DNA from: Desulfobacterales bacterium
GTDB taxonomy: Bacteria; Desulfobacterota; Desulfobacteria; Desulfobacterales; Desulfosalsimonadaceae
NCBI GenBank assembly: GCA_018399235.1
Contig: JAGYOX010000010.1
Span: 1-43,404, forward strand
DNA: 43,404 bases
Direction: 5' to 3'
This document shows positions 27,718-36,441 of this stretch, piece by piece. The first letter of the stretch is position 1; the number at the start of each line of letters is the position of its first letter. A program made the position numbers and the translations under genes. A model generated the notes under the pieces. It did not search any database and was not told the DNA's origin. It saw only the letters and a program-made list of their open reading frames with translations.

Positions 27718-28887
27718 TCAGCTAACCGGAAGGGTAAACTGGGGCTCTCCGATAAAAAAATCCCCGCTTTCAATCCATTTTTTCAGCCGCGCGGCAATCT
27801 CGCGGGCTTTCACTACGCTCGATATGGGAACGGTTGGCACCTCTTTTCCGTCTAAATGGATCACGCCGCTTTTAAGTTCCGCATAACTTACATATCCGTA
27901 ATTTCGGTCTATTCCGTTGGGATAGTCATTGCCGTAGTCAAACACCTGAGAATAAATATCCGCATCTGAAATCGCCGTATATTGAACGATCTCCTCGTTT
28001 AAAATCGGAATCGGAATCCCTATTCCCACCGCCAAAGACACTCCGTAGCCCTGCATGCTGACCCCGACAAGCCAATCCGGGGACATCTGTTTGAGATCCC
28101 CCATTACCCATAGCGTACCGGCGGGCGTCATGGGAATCCCCTTTTTTGACCGCTGAGCCGTTGGCTTATGCTGCGTGCCGTGCCAGGTGACATATCCGAC
28201 CCCGCCGCCCAGAAATATCCGCGTGCCCAAACCAATGGTTTTATAGTAAGGGTCGTTAAAAAGGGGGCTCAGTTGACCGGCGGTTGAATAATTGGCATTG
28301 GCCGCCTTTGGCTTGAGCGTGCCAAGATACGTATAGATGGTCTTATTGGTCAAATTAATTGCACAGTTATAGTTCTGGTAGGCGTTTCTGGGGTTGCATA
28401 GCATCGCCTGCGGCAAATCATCAAGCACAACTTCCCTTTCCTCCTCCCGGTTGGGATAGCAGGAAGTGCCATAACCGGTAGCCCGCAAGTGAACTGTTCG
28501 GCCCGCTACCAGATCCTGAATCACATGGCCGCCGCCGTAATTGAATTCGCCCGGCCATACCTTGTTTAACGGGTCCTCTTCACAGGTTTCAGTAGCCCCA
28601 AGAAAACAATCAACCGCTGCCAGTCCCCCGTATGCGGGTACATTGTTGAACCAGACCTTGGAAGCCTTGATTGTTGGTGCGCTTTGCTTGAAATTGATAA
28701 ACGCCCCGGATGAACACATGGGGGAAAAGGTGCCAGTGGTCACAACATCAACAGTTCTTGCCGCTTCCTCCGCCCCCTTTTCGTTTACTATATCAATTAT
28801 TTCCTCGGCGGTAGCGACCACTACTTCACCGGATCTGATTTTTTCATTAATCTCCGCATAGGTTTTATTAACGCGATATCCCGCCAT
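27718..28887 (-). CDS. DUF39 / homocysteine biosynthesis protein
   Basis: A 389-residue protein of the HcyBio (DUF39) family, whose methanogen member MA1821 takes part in making homocysteine from aspartate semialdehyde and sulfide. Visible signatures are TFSPMCSSGAF (Cys58), NNVPAYGGLAAVDCFLGA, GGGHVIQDLVAG and GTRIFLGGGVGYVTWHGTQH. The C-terminus holds a second sulfide-reduction-like segment rather than CBS repeats. The ferredoxin-like partner (MA1822 type) is not found in this window. It fits a sulfidogenic anaerobe that assimilates sulfide straight into homocysteine. Confidence 0.85.
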   Translation of the reverse strand: MAGYRVNKTYAEINEKIRSGEVVVATAEEIIDIVNEKGAEEAARTVDVVTTGTFSPMCSSGAFINFKQSAPTIKASKVWFNNVPAYGGLAAVDCFLGATETCEEDPLNKVWPGEFNYGGGHVIQDLVAGRTVHLRATGYGTSCYPNREEEREVVLDDLPQAMLCNPRNAYQNYNCAINLTNKTIYTYLGTLKPKAANANYSTAGQLSPLFNDPYYKTIGLGTRIFLGGGVGYVTWHGTQHKPTAQRSKKGIPMTPAGTLWVMGDLKQMSPDWLVGVSMQGYGVSLAVGIGIPIPILNEEIVQYTAISDADIYSQVFDYGNDYPNGIDRNYGYVSYAELKSGVIHLDGKEVPTVPISSVVKAREIAARLKKWIESGDFFIGEPQFTLPVS

Positions 28888-28923
28888 CCATCCGAGTCCT
28901 TCCTATCTTAATCTGTGTTTAGA

Positions 28924-30315
28924 TTAATTAATAATTGATTTTATATTCTCAAGCTTAGAGGTAATGTTATGCTCAATCCAGTTCGAATCCCACCATTCAA
29001 CCGGATCGACATACACATGGTCAATTATCATGCCGAAATGCAGGTGGTCTCCCGCGGCAAGGCCGGTAGAACCGGTGTTCCCAATGGTATCGCCTTTTAC
29101 AACCATATCCCCGGCATTTACATTGATCCGGCTTAGATGCGAATACACACTGAACAAGCCATAACCGTGATCAATCAGTACGGTATTCCCATAAATCCCG
29201 GTTTCCCGGGCAAAAGCCACTTTGCCGGCATTCGCCGCCGGAATATCCGCATGCCGAATTGAGGCCAGATCGATCCCCATATGAACCGCGCGATCAATGG
29301 TCTCGCCATTATATTTATAGACGCGGTGATCCGCAAAGCTGGCTCGTCTGGCCGAATTCGGCAGCCGCCCGAACGCACCGTGCCAAAAAAATTCTTTTTC
29401 CGATTTTTGACCGTTCTCCAAAATCGCCTGATTGTTCTTTTGGCGAAGCGTTTGGTTAACATAGAGAAACTGCTCAACAAGCGACATATCTTTTGATGGG
29501 TCCATGGAAGATACGAATTCAGGCATTTTCCATTCAAGAAACTGATCTGAAATGGGAATTACATCCGTTTTAAAGCCCCTCTCCCTGATATAATGATAGA
29601 ATCCACTTCGGGCCGTATTGCCCGCTGCATCAACAGCTTTTACATATAGCTCCGTCCCTTTACCCTGATCATAACGTAGCGCAAAAAGGGAAAGATAGAC
29701 CGAGGTATCATCAAAATAACCGGAATAACCCGGAAAAAAATCTTCTCCAACATATACCCCGTTCTTCTCGCAGGATTCGGACAACCGGTAAACGACTATC
29801 CCGGCGCCCCCCTGACTGATATTGTGTTGGCTTGTCAGCACAGTCAAACGTGGCGCCTCGGTATCAAATACAAGCTCTTTTTCCAGATATGCGACATTGC
29901 CTTTCAACCAGTTTCGCCAGGAATGATCCCATACAGCCATCCGAAACACCGCTTCGCCGTCTGACAACTCCAGCTCTTTTGTGTTGATCGTAATGCTGAA
30001 TGGCACAATATTACCGGCATCGGCTACCTGCCCTTTATTGGCGTCAATGGTCTTCTCAAGCAGCACCGTTTCGCAGCCCTCTTGAATCAACCCCGCCCAA
30101 ATCTTTCTGATCCCGCTACGATTGTCCTTAATCGTACCGGAGACTTCAGTAACCGCACCGAGGACGCCTGCTTTCAAGTCAAGGTTTATCTTCGGTGCGC
30201 CACCCTCATATTTAGTCCACAAAAACCAGCCGCCCGGACCGATAACGGCCAGACACAGCAGGATAATCAGAATAAGCTTAAACTTTTTGCCTTTGTCCTT
30301 CCGTTTAAACCGCAT
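28924..30315 (-). CDS. M23-family peptidoglycan endopeptidase, membrane-anchored
   Basis: A 463-residue protein. A basic start and one transmembrane helix (about residues 13-31) anchor it. The extracytoplasmic middle has an Ig-like beta region (about 45-240), and the C-terminal LytM domain (about 350-435) shows HMGIDLAS and the metal motif HLHFG. All zinc ligands expected of an active M23 protease are visible, so it is probably catalytic rather than an EnvC/NlpD-like activator. It probably cuts cross-links in the cell wall. GGGAG precedes the ATG. It is divergent from kdsA. Confidence 0.88.
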   Translation of the reverse strand: MRFKRKDKGKKFKLILIILLCLAVIGPGGWFLWTKYEGGAPKINLDLKAGVLGAVTEVSGTIKDNRSGIRKIWAGLIQEGCETVLLEKTIDANKGQVADAGNIVPFSITINTKELELSDGEAVFRMAVWDHSWRNWLKGNVAYLEKELVFDTEAPRLTVLTSQHNISQGGAGIVVYRLSESCEKNGVYVGEDFFPGYSGYFDDTSVYLSLFALRYDQGKGTELYVKAVDAAGNTARSGFYHYIRERGFKTDVIPISDQFLEWKMPEFVSSMDPSKDMSLVEQFLYVNQTLRQKNNQAILENGQKSEKEFFWHGAFGRLPNSARRASFADHRVYKYNGETIDRAVHMGIDLASIRHADIPAANAGKVAFARETGIYGNTVLIDHGYGLFSVYSHLSRINVNAGDMVVKGDTIGNTGSTGLAAGDHLHFGMIIDHVYVDPVEWWDSNWIEHNITSKLENIKSIIN

Positions 30316-30532
30316 TACCGTTTTACTCCCGAAATATGGATGCGTTCATAAAAAACCCGCAAGCGGCGTTTGAACGAATCGACCTTTATAGAGTGGTTGT
30401 GTGATAAAAATTATTTTTATTTAACAGCTATGGGGATGCTAAGCAAGATCTTATTTTCGTATCTTGACTTTTCGTAAACCCCGGGATAACAGATGCTTGT
30501 CAACAATTAGATCTACTGGTGGAGGAAAAGCC
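30316..30532. promoter_or_regulatory. Divergent promoter region, M23 gene / kdsA
   Basis: This 217-bp spacer holds no gene. A weak plus-strand candidate promoter is TTGACT (30464-30469) with GATAAC (30485-30490), spacing 15 bp. The kdsA start is supported by GGAGG 9 nt upstream of the ATG at 30533. No repeats are seen here. Confidence 0.3.
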
Positions 30533-31351
30533 ATGACACAAACAGTCAAAATCAACGGATTTTCAATCGGGGGCGGTCATCCCTTTGCGCTGATCTCGGG
30601 TCCGTGCGTGATCGAGAATAGCGAGACACCTTACCGGATTGCCGCATATCTCAAGCAGGTCACCGACAAGCTTGAGATTCCTTACATATTTAAGGCCTCC
30701 TATGACAAAGCCAACCGCACATCCATCCATTCCTTTCGGGGTCCGGGGTTAAAAGAAGGCCTTCAGATTCTGTCCCAAATTCGAAAGGATATCAACGTGC
30801 CCGTGCTCTCTGATGTCCATCAGATTTCAGAGATCGAACCGGCCAGTCGCGTACTTGATGTTATCCAGATACCGGCCTTTCTCTGCCGCCAGACCGACCT
30901 CCTTGTTGAAGCCGCAAAAACCGGGAAACCGATCAATGTAAAAAAAGGGCAGTTTCTATCCCCTTTTGATATGGCAAATGTTGTTGAAAAAATTCGCTAT
31001 ACCGGCAACAATAGAATTCTGATCACGGAGCGCGGCGCAACGTTTGGTTACAATAATCTGGTTTCAGACTTTCGCAGTATCCGAATTATTCAGGAAACCG
31101 GATGTCCGGTAATCTTTGATGCCACTCACAGCGTTCAGCTCCCGGGCGGGGCCGGTTCCTCCTCCGGTGGGCAACGGAAATTTGCTCCTCTCCTTGCAAA
31201 AGCAGCCATAGCCGTTGGAGCCAATGCCATATTCATGGAGGTACACCCGGAACCCGAGAAGGCGCTCTCCGACGGCCCGAATTCGATAAGACTGGATGAT
31301 GTTGAAGAGCTTCTGACACAGCTCAAAAACATCCAGAAGGCCGTGCAATAA
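30533..31351 (+). CDS. kdsA: 3-deoxy-8-phosphooctulonate synthase (KDO-8-P synthase)
   Basis: A 272-residue aldolase condensing phosphoenolpyruvate with arabinose-5-phosphate in lipopolysaccharide core synthesis. Diagnostic blocks are GPCVIENSE, FKASYDKANRTS, SDVHQISE, KKGQFLSPFDM, TERGATFGYNNL and VFMEVHPEPE-like IFMEVHPEPE. The ATG at 30533 is chosen over the upstream frame because of GGAGG. It is first in the kds-lpt-rpoN block. Confidence 0.96.
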   Translation: MTQTVKINGFSIGGGHPFALISGPCVIENSETPYRIAAYLKQVTDKLEIPYIFKASYDKANRTSIHSFRGPGLKEGLQILSQIRKDINVPVLSDVHQISEIEPASRVLDVIQIPAFLCRQTDLLVEAAKTGKPINVKKGQFLSPFDMANVVEKIRYTGNNRILITERGATFGYNNLVSDFRSIRIIQETGCPVIFDATHSVQLPGGAGSSSGGQRKFAPLLAKAAIAVGANAIFMEVHPEPEKALSDGPNSIRLDDVEELLTQLKNIQKAVQ

Positions 31352-31353
31352 AA

Positions 31354-31388
31354 GGGGAAAGGGGAAAGGGGAAAGGGGAAAGGGGAAA
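31354..31388 (+). repeat. GGGGAAA x5 array between kdsA and kdsC
   Basis: Five perfect GGGGAAA heptamers fill the spacer from 31354 to 31388 and end one base before the ATG of kdsC (31390). The last AAAGGGG is the only Shine-Dalgarno-like sequence for kdsC. Confidence 0.9.
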
Positions 31389-31389
31389 G

Positions 31390-31905
31390 ATGACGACAAG
31401 CCGGCTTCAAAAAATTAGGCTTCTGCTGCTCGATGTCGACGGGGTATTAACCGACGGATCGATTATCTATACGGATAACCAAACGGAAACAAAAGTGTTC
31501 CATGCAAGAGATGGACTGGGTATTAAAATGCTTCACCAGGGGGGCATAAAAACGGGTATCATTACCGGCCGTTCATCCCCCGCCCTTCTGCGCCGATGCA
31601 GGGAACTTGGCTTTGATATGGTCTTTGATGGCATCCAGGACAAGTTAGAAGTCCTGGATCAGATTGTCTCGGACACCGGTTATAATACAAATGAAATCGC
31701 CTTTATCGGTGACGACCTGCCCGATCTTCCGCTACTTAAAAAAGTCGGTTTGGCAATAGCGGTTGCCGACGCGAACCGTCTTGTTTGTCAGCATGCAGAC
31801 ATAATAACTGTGACTGGAGGCGGTCGGGGCGCAGTGCGCGAGGTCTGCGAAATGATATTGAAGGCACAGGGCATCTGGGAAAAGCTGGTGGAGCAGTGGA
31901 TATAA
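31390..31905 (+). CDS. kdsC: KDO-8-phosphate phosphatase
   Basis: A 171-residue HAD-superfamily phosphatase (C0 type) that releases phosphate from KDO-8-P. The nucleophile motif is LLDVDGVLTDG (Asp15, Asp17), the second motif is IITGRSS, and the third is IAFIGDDLPDLPLL. It begins directly after the GGGGAAA array. Confidence 0.95.
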   Translation: MTTSRLQKIRLLLLDVDGVLTDGSIIYTDNQTETKVFHARDGLGIKMLHQGGIKTGIITGRSSPALLRRCRELGFDMVFDGIQDKLEVLDQIVSDTGYNTNEIAFIGDDLPDLPLLKKVGLAIAVADANRLVCQHADIITVTGGGRGAVREVCEMILKAQGIWEKLVEQWI

Positions 31906-31909
31906 ACAA

Positions 31910-32494
31910 TTGAGGCGTACGACAATCATTAAAATCTTTTTGGCGGGTTCGGCAATAGTCCTTCTAGCCTGTCTGTTGACATTTTCTTTAAAATACCAAA
32001 TAACAACGGATACCCCGCAAAAACAGAGCACGCCGGATGAAACGGACGCTGAGCTTTCCATCAACCGTTTTCACCATACCGCCACCCGTGAAGGCAAAAC
32101 CCAATGGACTTTAAATGCCGCTTCAGCCGAGTTTTTCTCCGATAGCAACCGGGTCCGGCTAACCGATCTCAGCGTCGTATTTCTCCCCCATTCCCCACAA
32201 TCTAAAACGAACTTAACAGCTGACAGCGGTGTTCTTGATGTAAATACCCATGACATGAGTATCTCCGGAAATATTATAGTCAAAAATCGCCAGTACCAGC
32301 TTAAAACCGAATCCTTGCATTACTCTCATGAGTCGCATATAATATCAACAAATAAGCCCGTAGATATTGCCGGGCCGGCAGTTCAACTAAGAGCGGACAC
32401 AATGACTGTCGATCTGACGGATGGGCATATGGAATGTAAAGGCCATGTAAAAGGAACAATAATTGTATCTGAATCTTTTCAAACCATCGATTAA
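31910..32494 (+). CDS. lptC: LPS export ABC transporter periplasmic protein LptC
   Basis: A 194-residue bitopic protein. One N-terminal transmembrane helix (about residues 5-25) is followed by a beta-jellyroll LptC domain (LTADSGVLDVNTHDMSISG; PVDIAGPAVQLRADTMTVDL). It links LptB-containing ATPase complexes to the LptA bridge that carries LPS to the outer membrane. The start codon is TTG, with only a weak ribosome-binding site, so it probably depends on coupling with kdsC (4-bp gap). Confidence 0.88.
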   Translation: MRRTTIIKIFLAGSAIVLLACLLTFSLKYQITTDTPQKQSTPDETDAELSINRFHHTATREGKTQWTLNAASAEFFSDSNRVRLTDLSVVFLPHSPQSKTNLTADSGVLDVNTHDMSISGNIIVKNRQYQLKTESLHYSHESHIISTNKPVDIAGPAVQLRADTMTVDLTDGHMECKGHVKGTIIVSESFQTID

Positions 32495-33050
32495 ACTGCT
32501 TTTTGCGGGATTGCTGTTTATCTTTTCGATTTGTTCGGCCTGGCAGAACTCCATTTACGCTGCCATGCCTGAGGGCTCAGAGTTTAAAACAACAAACACC
32601 AAAATCCATATTCGTGCGGATAAACTTGTATCCCAGCGAGAATCGAATTATATTCATTTTATAGGAAATGTAAGTGTTGACGTAGACACGACACAAATCA
32701 ATTCATCGGAATTAAAAGTTTTTTATGAACAGGTGCCGGCTTCCGGGACGTCCATGACAAACGAAAATATAAAAAAAATTACAGCCTCCGGCAATGTGAA
32801 AATTTATTTTGATAACCGGACGGCGCAATGCGATCAAGCAATTTATAAGACCGAGACGCAAATATTGGTACTGACCGGCGAGAAGGTTGAAGTCAGAAGC
32901 GAGGGCAATTCAATCACCGGCAATAAAATCACTTTTAATCAAAAAACAGGAGAAATAATCGTTGACGGCAACAAGGGGCAACGCGTAAATGCGATAATTC
33001 ACCGAAATGAAAAAAATCCTGAAACCGAAAACGGGATGAATCAACCATAA
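32463..33050 (+). CDS. lptA: LPS export periplasmic bridge protein LptA
   Basis: A 195-residue protein with a signal peptide (hydrophobic core about residues 11-25, cleavage near AMPEG) and an OstA-type repeated beta-jellyroll (KIHIRADKLVSQRESNYIHF; GNVKIYFDNRTAQCDQAIYK). It forms the periplasmic bridge for LPS. It starts at a TTG with AAGGA 7 nt upstream and overlaps lptC by 32 bp. Confidence 0.88.
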   Translation: MYLNLFKPSIKLLFAGLLFIFSICSAWQNSIYAAMPEGSEFKTTNTKIHIRADKLVSQRESNYIHFIGNVSVDVDTTQINSSELKVFYEQVPASGTSMTNENIKKITASGNVKIYFDNRTAQCDQAIYKTETQILVLTGEKVEVRSEGNSITGNKITFNQKTGEIIVDGNKGQRVNAIIHRNEKNPETENGMNQP

Positions 33051-33057
33051 TCCGGCA

Positions 33058-33780
33058 ATGACTGTTCTTTCGCTAAAAAAACTGGTTAAAATATATAATG
33101 GCAAACGGGTCGTTGATGCAGTCGATATTAACATTCACAGCGGCGGAATCTTCGGGTTGCTCGGCCCAAACGGCGCTGGTAAAACAACCACTTTCTATAT
33201 GACGGTGGGAATAATCAAGCCGGAAAAGGGCGATGTTTTTCTTGATAATGAAAAAATTACCGGTTACCCAATGCATTTGCGAGCGCGAAAAGGACTTGGC
33301 TATTTGCCCCAGGAGCCTTCTGTTTTCGGCAAATTGACGGTTTATCAAAATATCATGGCAATACTGGAGACTTTGCCGCTGAACAAGCATGAGCAACGGA
33401 GAAAAGCCGAGGCATTGCTAAACGAATTAGGCATCCATCGGCTGATGAAACAAAAGGCCGGGCTGTTATCCGGCGGTGAACGCAGGCGCTTGGAAATCTC
33501 GCGGGCGCTTGCCACAGACCCCAGTTTTATATTGCTTGATGAACCATTTGCCGGCATTGACCCATTGGCTGTCATCGATATTCAAAATATTATTCGGCAC
33601 CTTTCCGATAGGGGAATCGGTGTTCTGATCTCTGATCATAATGTAAGAGAAACCTTAGGCGTTTGTGACCAGGCATACATCCTGAATAACGGACAGATCA
33701 TCGAATCCGGAACGCCGGATTCGATAGCCGCCAGTCCGACGGCAAGACAAATTTATCTGGGCGATCATTTTAAACTCTGA
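33058..33780 (+). CDS. lptB: LPS export ABC transporter ATPase LptB
   Basis: A 240-residue ABC ATPase that powers LPS extraction from the inner membrane with LptF/G, which are not in this window. Walker A is GPNGAGKT (36-43), the signature LSGGERRRLEIS, and Walker B ILLDEPFAGIDP. The position between lptA and rpoN is the classic proteobacterial order. Confidence 0.96.
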   Translation: MTVLSLKKLVKIYNGKRVVDAVDINIHSGGIFGLLGPNGAGKTTTFYMTVGIIKPEKGDVFLDNEKITGYPMHLRARKGLGYLPQEPSVFGKLTVYQNIMAILETLPLNKHEQRRKAEALLNELGIHRLMKQKAGLLSGGERRRLEISRALATDPSFILLDEPFAGIDPLAVIDIQNIIRHLSDRGIGVLISDHNVRETLGVCDQAYILNNGQIIESGTPDSIAASPTARQIYLGDHFKL

Positions 33781-33781
33781 T

Positions 33782-35203
33782 ATGGCACTTGAACTTCAAC
33801 AAAATCTTAAACTGCAGCAGCAACTGGTGATGACCCCACAGCTGCAGATGGCGATTAAACTGCTTCAGCTATCCCATATGGAACTGCTGGAAATGATCCA
33901 GCAGGAGCTTGAAACCAACCCGACCCTGGAAGAAGATCAAGAGATTGAAACCGAACAGGCGCCGGAGCCTTCCTCCCAGGAAGAACAATCCCCCCAGGAA
34001 GTATCTGTAGAAGAAAAATTCGATGAGTTTGCCGATTGGCAGAATTATATGGATGAATTTAATTCGGTCGGAAAGGTACACTTTGAATCCGAAAAAAAGG
34101 AGGCCCCTGATTACGAAGCCTTTACGGCCAGCAAGACGTCACTTGCCGACCATCTGCGATGGCAGCTTTTGATGACCAAACCCACGGAAGAAGAAGAAAC
34201 CATTGGCAGCTATATTATAGGGAATATCAATGAAGACGGATATTTAGATATTACCGTGGATGAACTCTCCCAACTTGCCGGCGCGACAATTGAAAAGATC
34301 GAGCAGGTGCTATCGTTAATGCAAACATTTGACCCGCCGGGCATTTGTGCCAGAGACTTAAAAGAATGCCTCCTCATCCAGCTCAACCAACTGGGCATTG
34401 ATGATCCCCTTATTGTCCAGATCATCTCCAACCATTTAAAAGATCTTGAAAATAGACGCTATAAAATAATTGCAAAGGCAACCAATGCGAACCTGAATGA
34501 TATCGGCGCCGCAGTTAACGTAATTAAACAGCTTGATCCCAAACCCGGAGACAAGTTTTCGGAAAATGATCAGATATACATTGTCCCCGATGTATACGTT
34601 TACAAATATGAAGATGATTTTGTGATTTTACTCAACGATGATGACATGCCCAGGATACAGATCAACTCCTATTATAAAAATGCGGCGAAAAAAGGCGAAA
34701 GCATATCCGCGGAAGCCAAAAATTACCTTAAAGACCGGCTTCGGTCGGCTGAGTGGCTGATTAAAAGCATCCAGCATCGACAAAAAACCATATATAATGT
34801 CATGAAAAGCATCGTTAAATTTCAACGCGATTTTTTTGAACACGGCATATCACACTTAAAACCGCTGGTGCTTCGTGACGTCGCCGATGACATCGAAATG
34901 CATGAATCAACTATCAGCCGCGTCACGAATAATAAATATGCCTATACGCCGCAGGGCATATATGAACTGAAGTTTTTCTTTAACAGTTCGATAAACCGTT
35001 CTCATGGAGAAACCATTGCATCGGCCAGTGTTCAGGAAGAAATACGTAAAATTATAGAAACAGAAAATCCGAAAAAGCCCTACAGCGACAAAAAGATAAC
35101 CGAAATGCTAAAAGATCGTGATATCGACATTGCCCGCCGAACCGTTGCAAAATACAGAGAAAACTTAGGGATCCTGCCATCAGGTAAACGGAAACAATTT
35201 TAG
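33782..35203 (+). CDS. rpoN: RNA polymerase sigma-54 factor
   Basis: A 473-residue protein. Region I is Gln/Leu-rich (LQQNLKLQQQLVMTPQLQMA), which receives the activator signal. An acidic region II (about residues 50-95) follows, then the core-binding region III, and DNA-binding motifs: a helix-turn-helix with HESTISRVTNNKYAYTPQG, and the RpoN box as ARRTVAKYREN. It directs transcription at -24/-12 promoters together with activators such as the NtrC-like protein at 23374. Its ATG follows the lptB stop by one base. Confidence 0.96.
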   Translation: MALELQQNLKLQQQLVMTPQLQMAIKLLQLSHMELLEMIQQELETNPTLEEDQEIETEQAPEPSSQEEQSPQEVSVEEKFDEFADWQNYMDEFNSVGKVHFESEKKEAPDYEAFTASKTSLADHLRWQLLMTKPTEEEETIGSYIIGNINEDGYLDITVDELSQLAGATIEKIEQVLSLMQTFDPPGICARDLKECLLIQLNQLGIDDPLIVQIISNHLKDLENRRYKIIAKATNANLNDIGAAVNVIKQLDPKPGDKFSENDQIYIVPDVYVYKYEDDFVILLNDDDMPRIQINSYYKNAAKKGESISAEAKNYLKDRLRSAEWLIKSIQHRQKTIYNVMKSIVKFQRDFFEHGISHLKPLVLRDVADDIEMHESTISRVTNNKYAYTPQGIYELKFFFNSSINRSHGETIASASVQEEIRKIIETENPKKPYSDKKITEMLKDRDIDIARRTVAKYRENLGILPSGKRKQF

Positions 35204-35215
35204 GGAGGAAAAGAA

Positions 35216-35758
35216 ATGCAAACATCGGTGACTTTCAAAAACATTGAGCCCTCCGACACCCTCAAATCATATGTGACGAGCAAGCTTGAAAAGCTCGACA
35301 AGCTGCTGGATAACCCCGCAGAAGCCAATGTGGTGTTGTCGGTGGAAAAAATCAGGCATATTACTGAAATCAAACTCCTCGGTGACCGATTGAACCTCAA
35401 TTGCAGGGAAGAGTCAAACGACATGTATTCCTCCATTGATTTAGCACTCGATAAATTGGAAAAACAAGTCAAAAAAAACAAGCAGAAAAACCGTAAGCAC
35501 CGGCAGGGCCCACGGGAAGAGCGCAAAGAAATGCCCCTGCAGGAAACTGAAAACCCGGGACGCGGAGAAGACTATTCGAACCCACGGATAAGGATTCAAA
35601 ATATTGAGTATAAACCAATGGATATTGAAGAAGCCGGTATGCAGCTTGAACTGACACCGGACAGCTTTCTTGTTTTTACCAATGCACGGACCAATCAGAT
35701 AAATGTCATATATCGAAGAAATGACGGTGACCTGGGATTAATTCAACCGCTTTCATAA
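35216..35758 (+). CDS. hpf: Long-form ribosome hibernation promoting factor
   Basis: A 180-residue protein. The N-terminal HPF/YfiA domain (about residues 1-95; VTFKNIEPSDTLKSYVTSKL) and a charged linker (about 96-130) lead to a C-terminal dimerisation domain (EYKPMDIEEAGMQLELTPDS; VIYRRNDGDLGLIQP). Long HPF silences ribosomes as 100S dimers in stationary phase. GGGAGG precedes the ATG. Confidence 0.95.
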   Translation: MQTSVTFKNIEPSDTLKSYVTSKLEKLDKLLDNPAEANVVLSVEKIRHITEIKLLGDRLNLNCREESNDMYSSIDLALDKLEKQVKKNKQKNRKHRQGPREERKEMPLQETENPGRGEDYSNPRIRIQNIEYKPMDIEEAGMQLELTPDSFLVFTNARTNQINVIYRRNDGDLGLIQPLS

Positions 35759-35813
35759 TTACTCACCTAAGGGCTGCAAATAACTTTTGGCCTGAATCGA
35801 AGCTTTCAGCTAT

Positions 35814-36272
35814 ATGAAAATTCTTGACTTTTTATACAAAGAAACCATCATTACCGACCTTCAAGCCACGGATAAAAAAGGGGTCTTGGAAGAATTAACC
35901 CTGCCGGTAGCGAGCATTGCCAAAGTCGATCACAAAGAGCTGGTCCGGGTGCTTATAGAGAGAGAACATCTTGGCAGCACAGGTATCGGCGGCGGTATTG
36001 GCATCCCCCATGGTAAACTTAAAGACCTCTTCTCATTGATACTGGGATTCGGGTTGAGTCGAAAAGGGGTCAGTTTTGACGCCATTGACAAAAAGCCCAC
36101 CTATATATTCTTTCTTCTATTGACGCCGGACAATTCCGCCGGTATTCATTTAAGACTCTTGGCGCAGATCTCAAAATTGCTAAAAGACGACGCGTTTAAA
36201 AACCGTCTTTTGGAGGTATCCGGTACAGAGGATGTCATAAGGACCATTGAGGAGATGGATGAAGAATTCTAA
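35814..36272 (+). CDS. ptsN: PTS nitrogen-regulatory IIA protein
   Basis: A 152-residue EIIA (fructose/Ntr class) with phosphorylatable His66 in GGIGIPHGKL. It is a regulatory phosphoprotein in the nitrogen PTS branch, typically linked to rpoN as here. No EI or HPr gene is in the window, so the phosphate donor must be elsewhere. The repeat-filled gap after it separates it from rapZ. Confidence 0.93.
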   Translation: MKILDFLYKETIITDLQATDKKGVLEELTLPVASIAKVDHKELVRVLIEREHLGSTGIGGGIGIPHGKLKDLFSLILGFGLSRKGVSFDAIDKKPTYIFFLLLTPDNSAGIHLRLLAQISKLLKDDAFKNRLLEVSGTEDVIRTIEEMDEEF

Positions 36273-36290
36273 AAACAATGGCTTCGTAAA

Positions 36291-36338
36291 AAGTAACCCC
36301 CGGATCGCCGCCCGGGACCGAACCTTGCAGCAACTTTT
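36291..36338 (-). repeat. Dispersed GC-rich repeat, copy 2
   Basis: The reverse-strand counterpart of 37-85: AAAAGTTGC, then TCGGTCCCGG, GGCGATCCGGGGGTTAC. It sits just after ptsN. Confidence 0.6.
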
Positions 36339-36344
36339 GCAACA

Positions 36345-36432
36345 GGTTAAAGGCACTGAGGCACTGAGGCACTAAGTTTATGTTTTTTTTACCTTATACC
36401 TTAAACCTTGTACCTTATACCCTATACCTTTT
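36345..36432. repeat. Octamer and heptamer arrays before rapZ
   Basis: AGGCACTG, AGGCACTG, AGGCACTA at 36351-36374, then heptamers ACCTTAT, ACCTTAA, ACCTTGT, ACCTTAT, ACCCTAT at 36391-36425, ending near the rapZ start. Confidence 0.8.
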
Positions 36433-36441
36433 TAGTTAACA

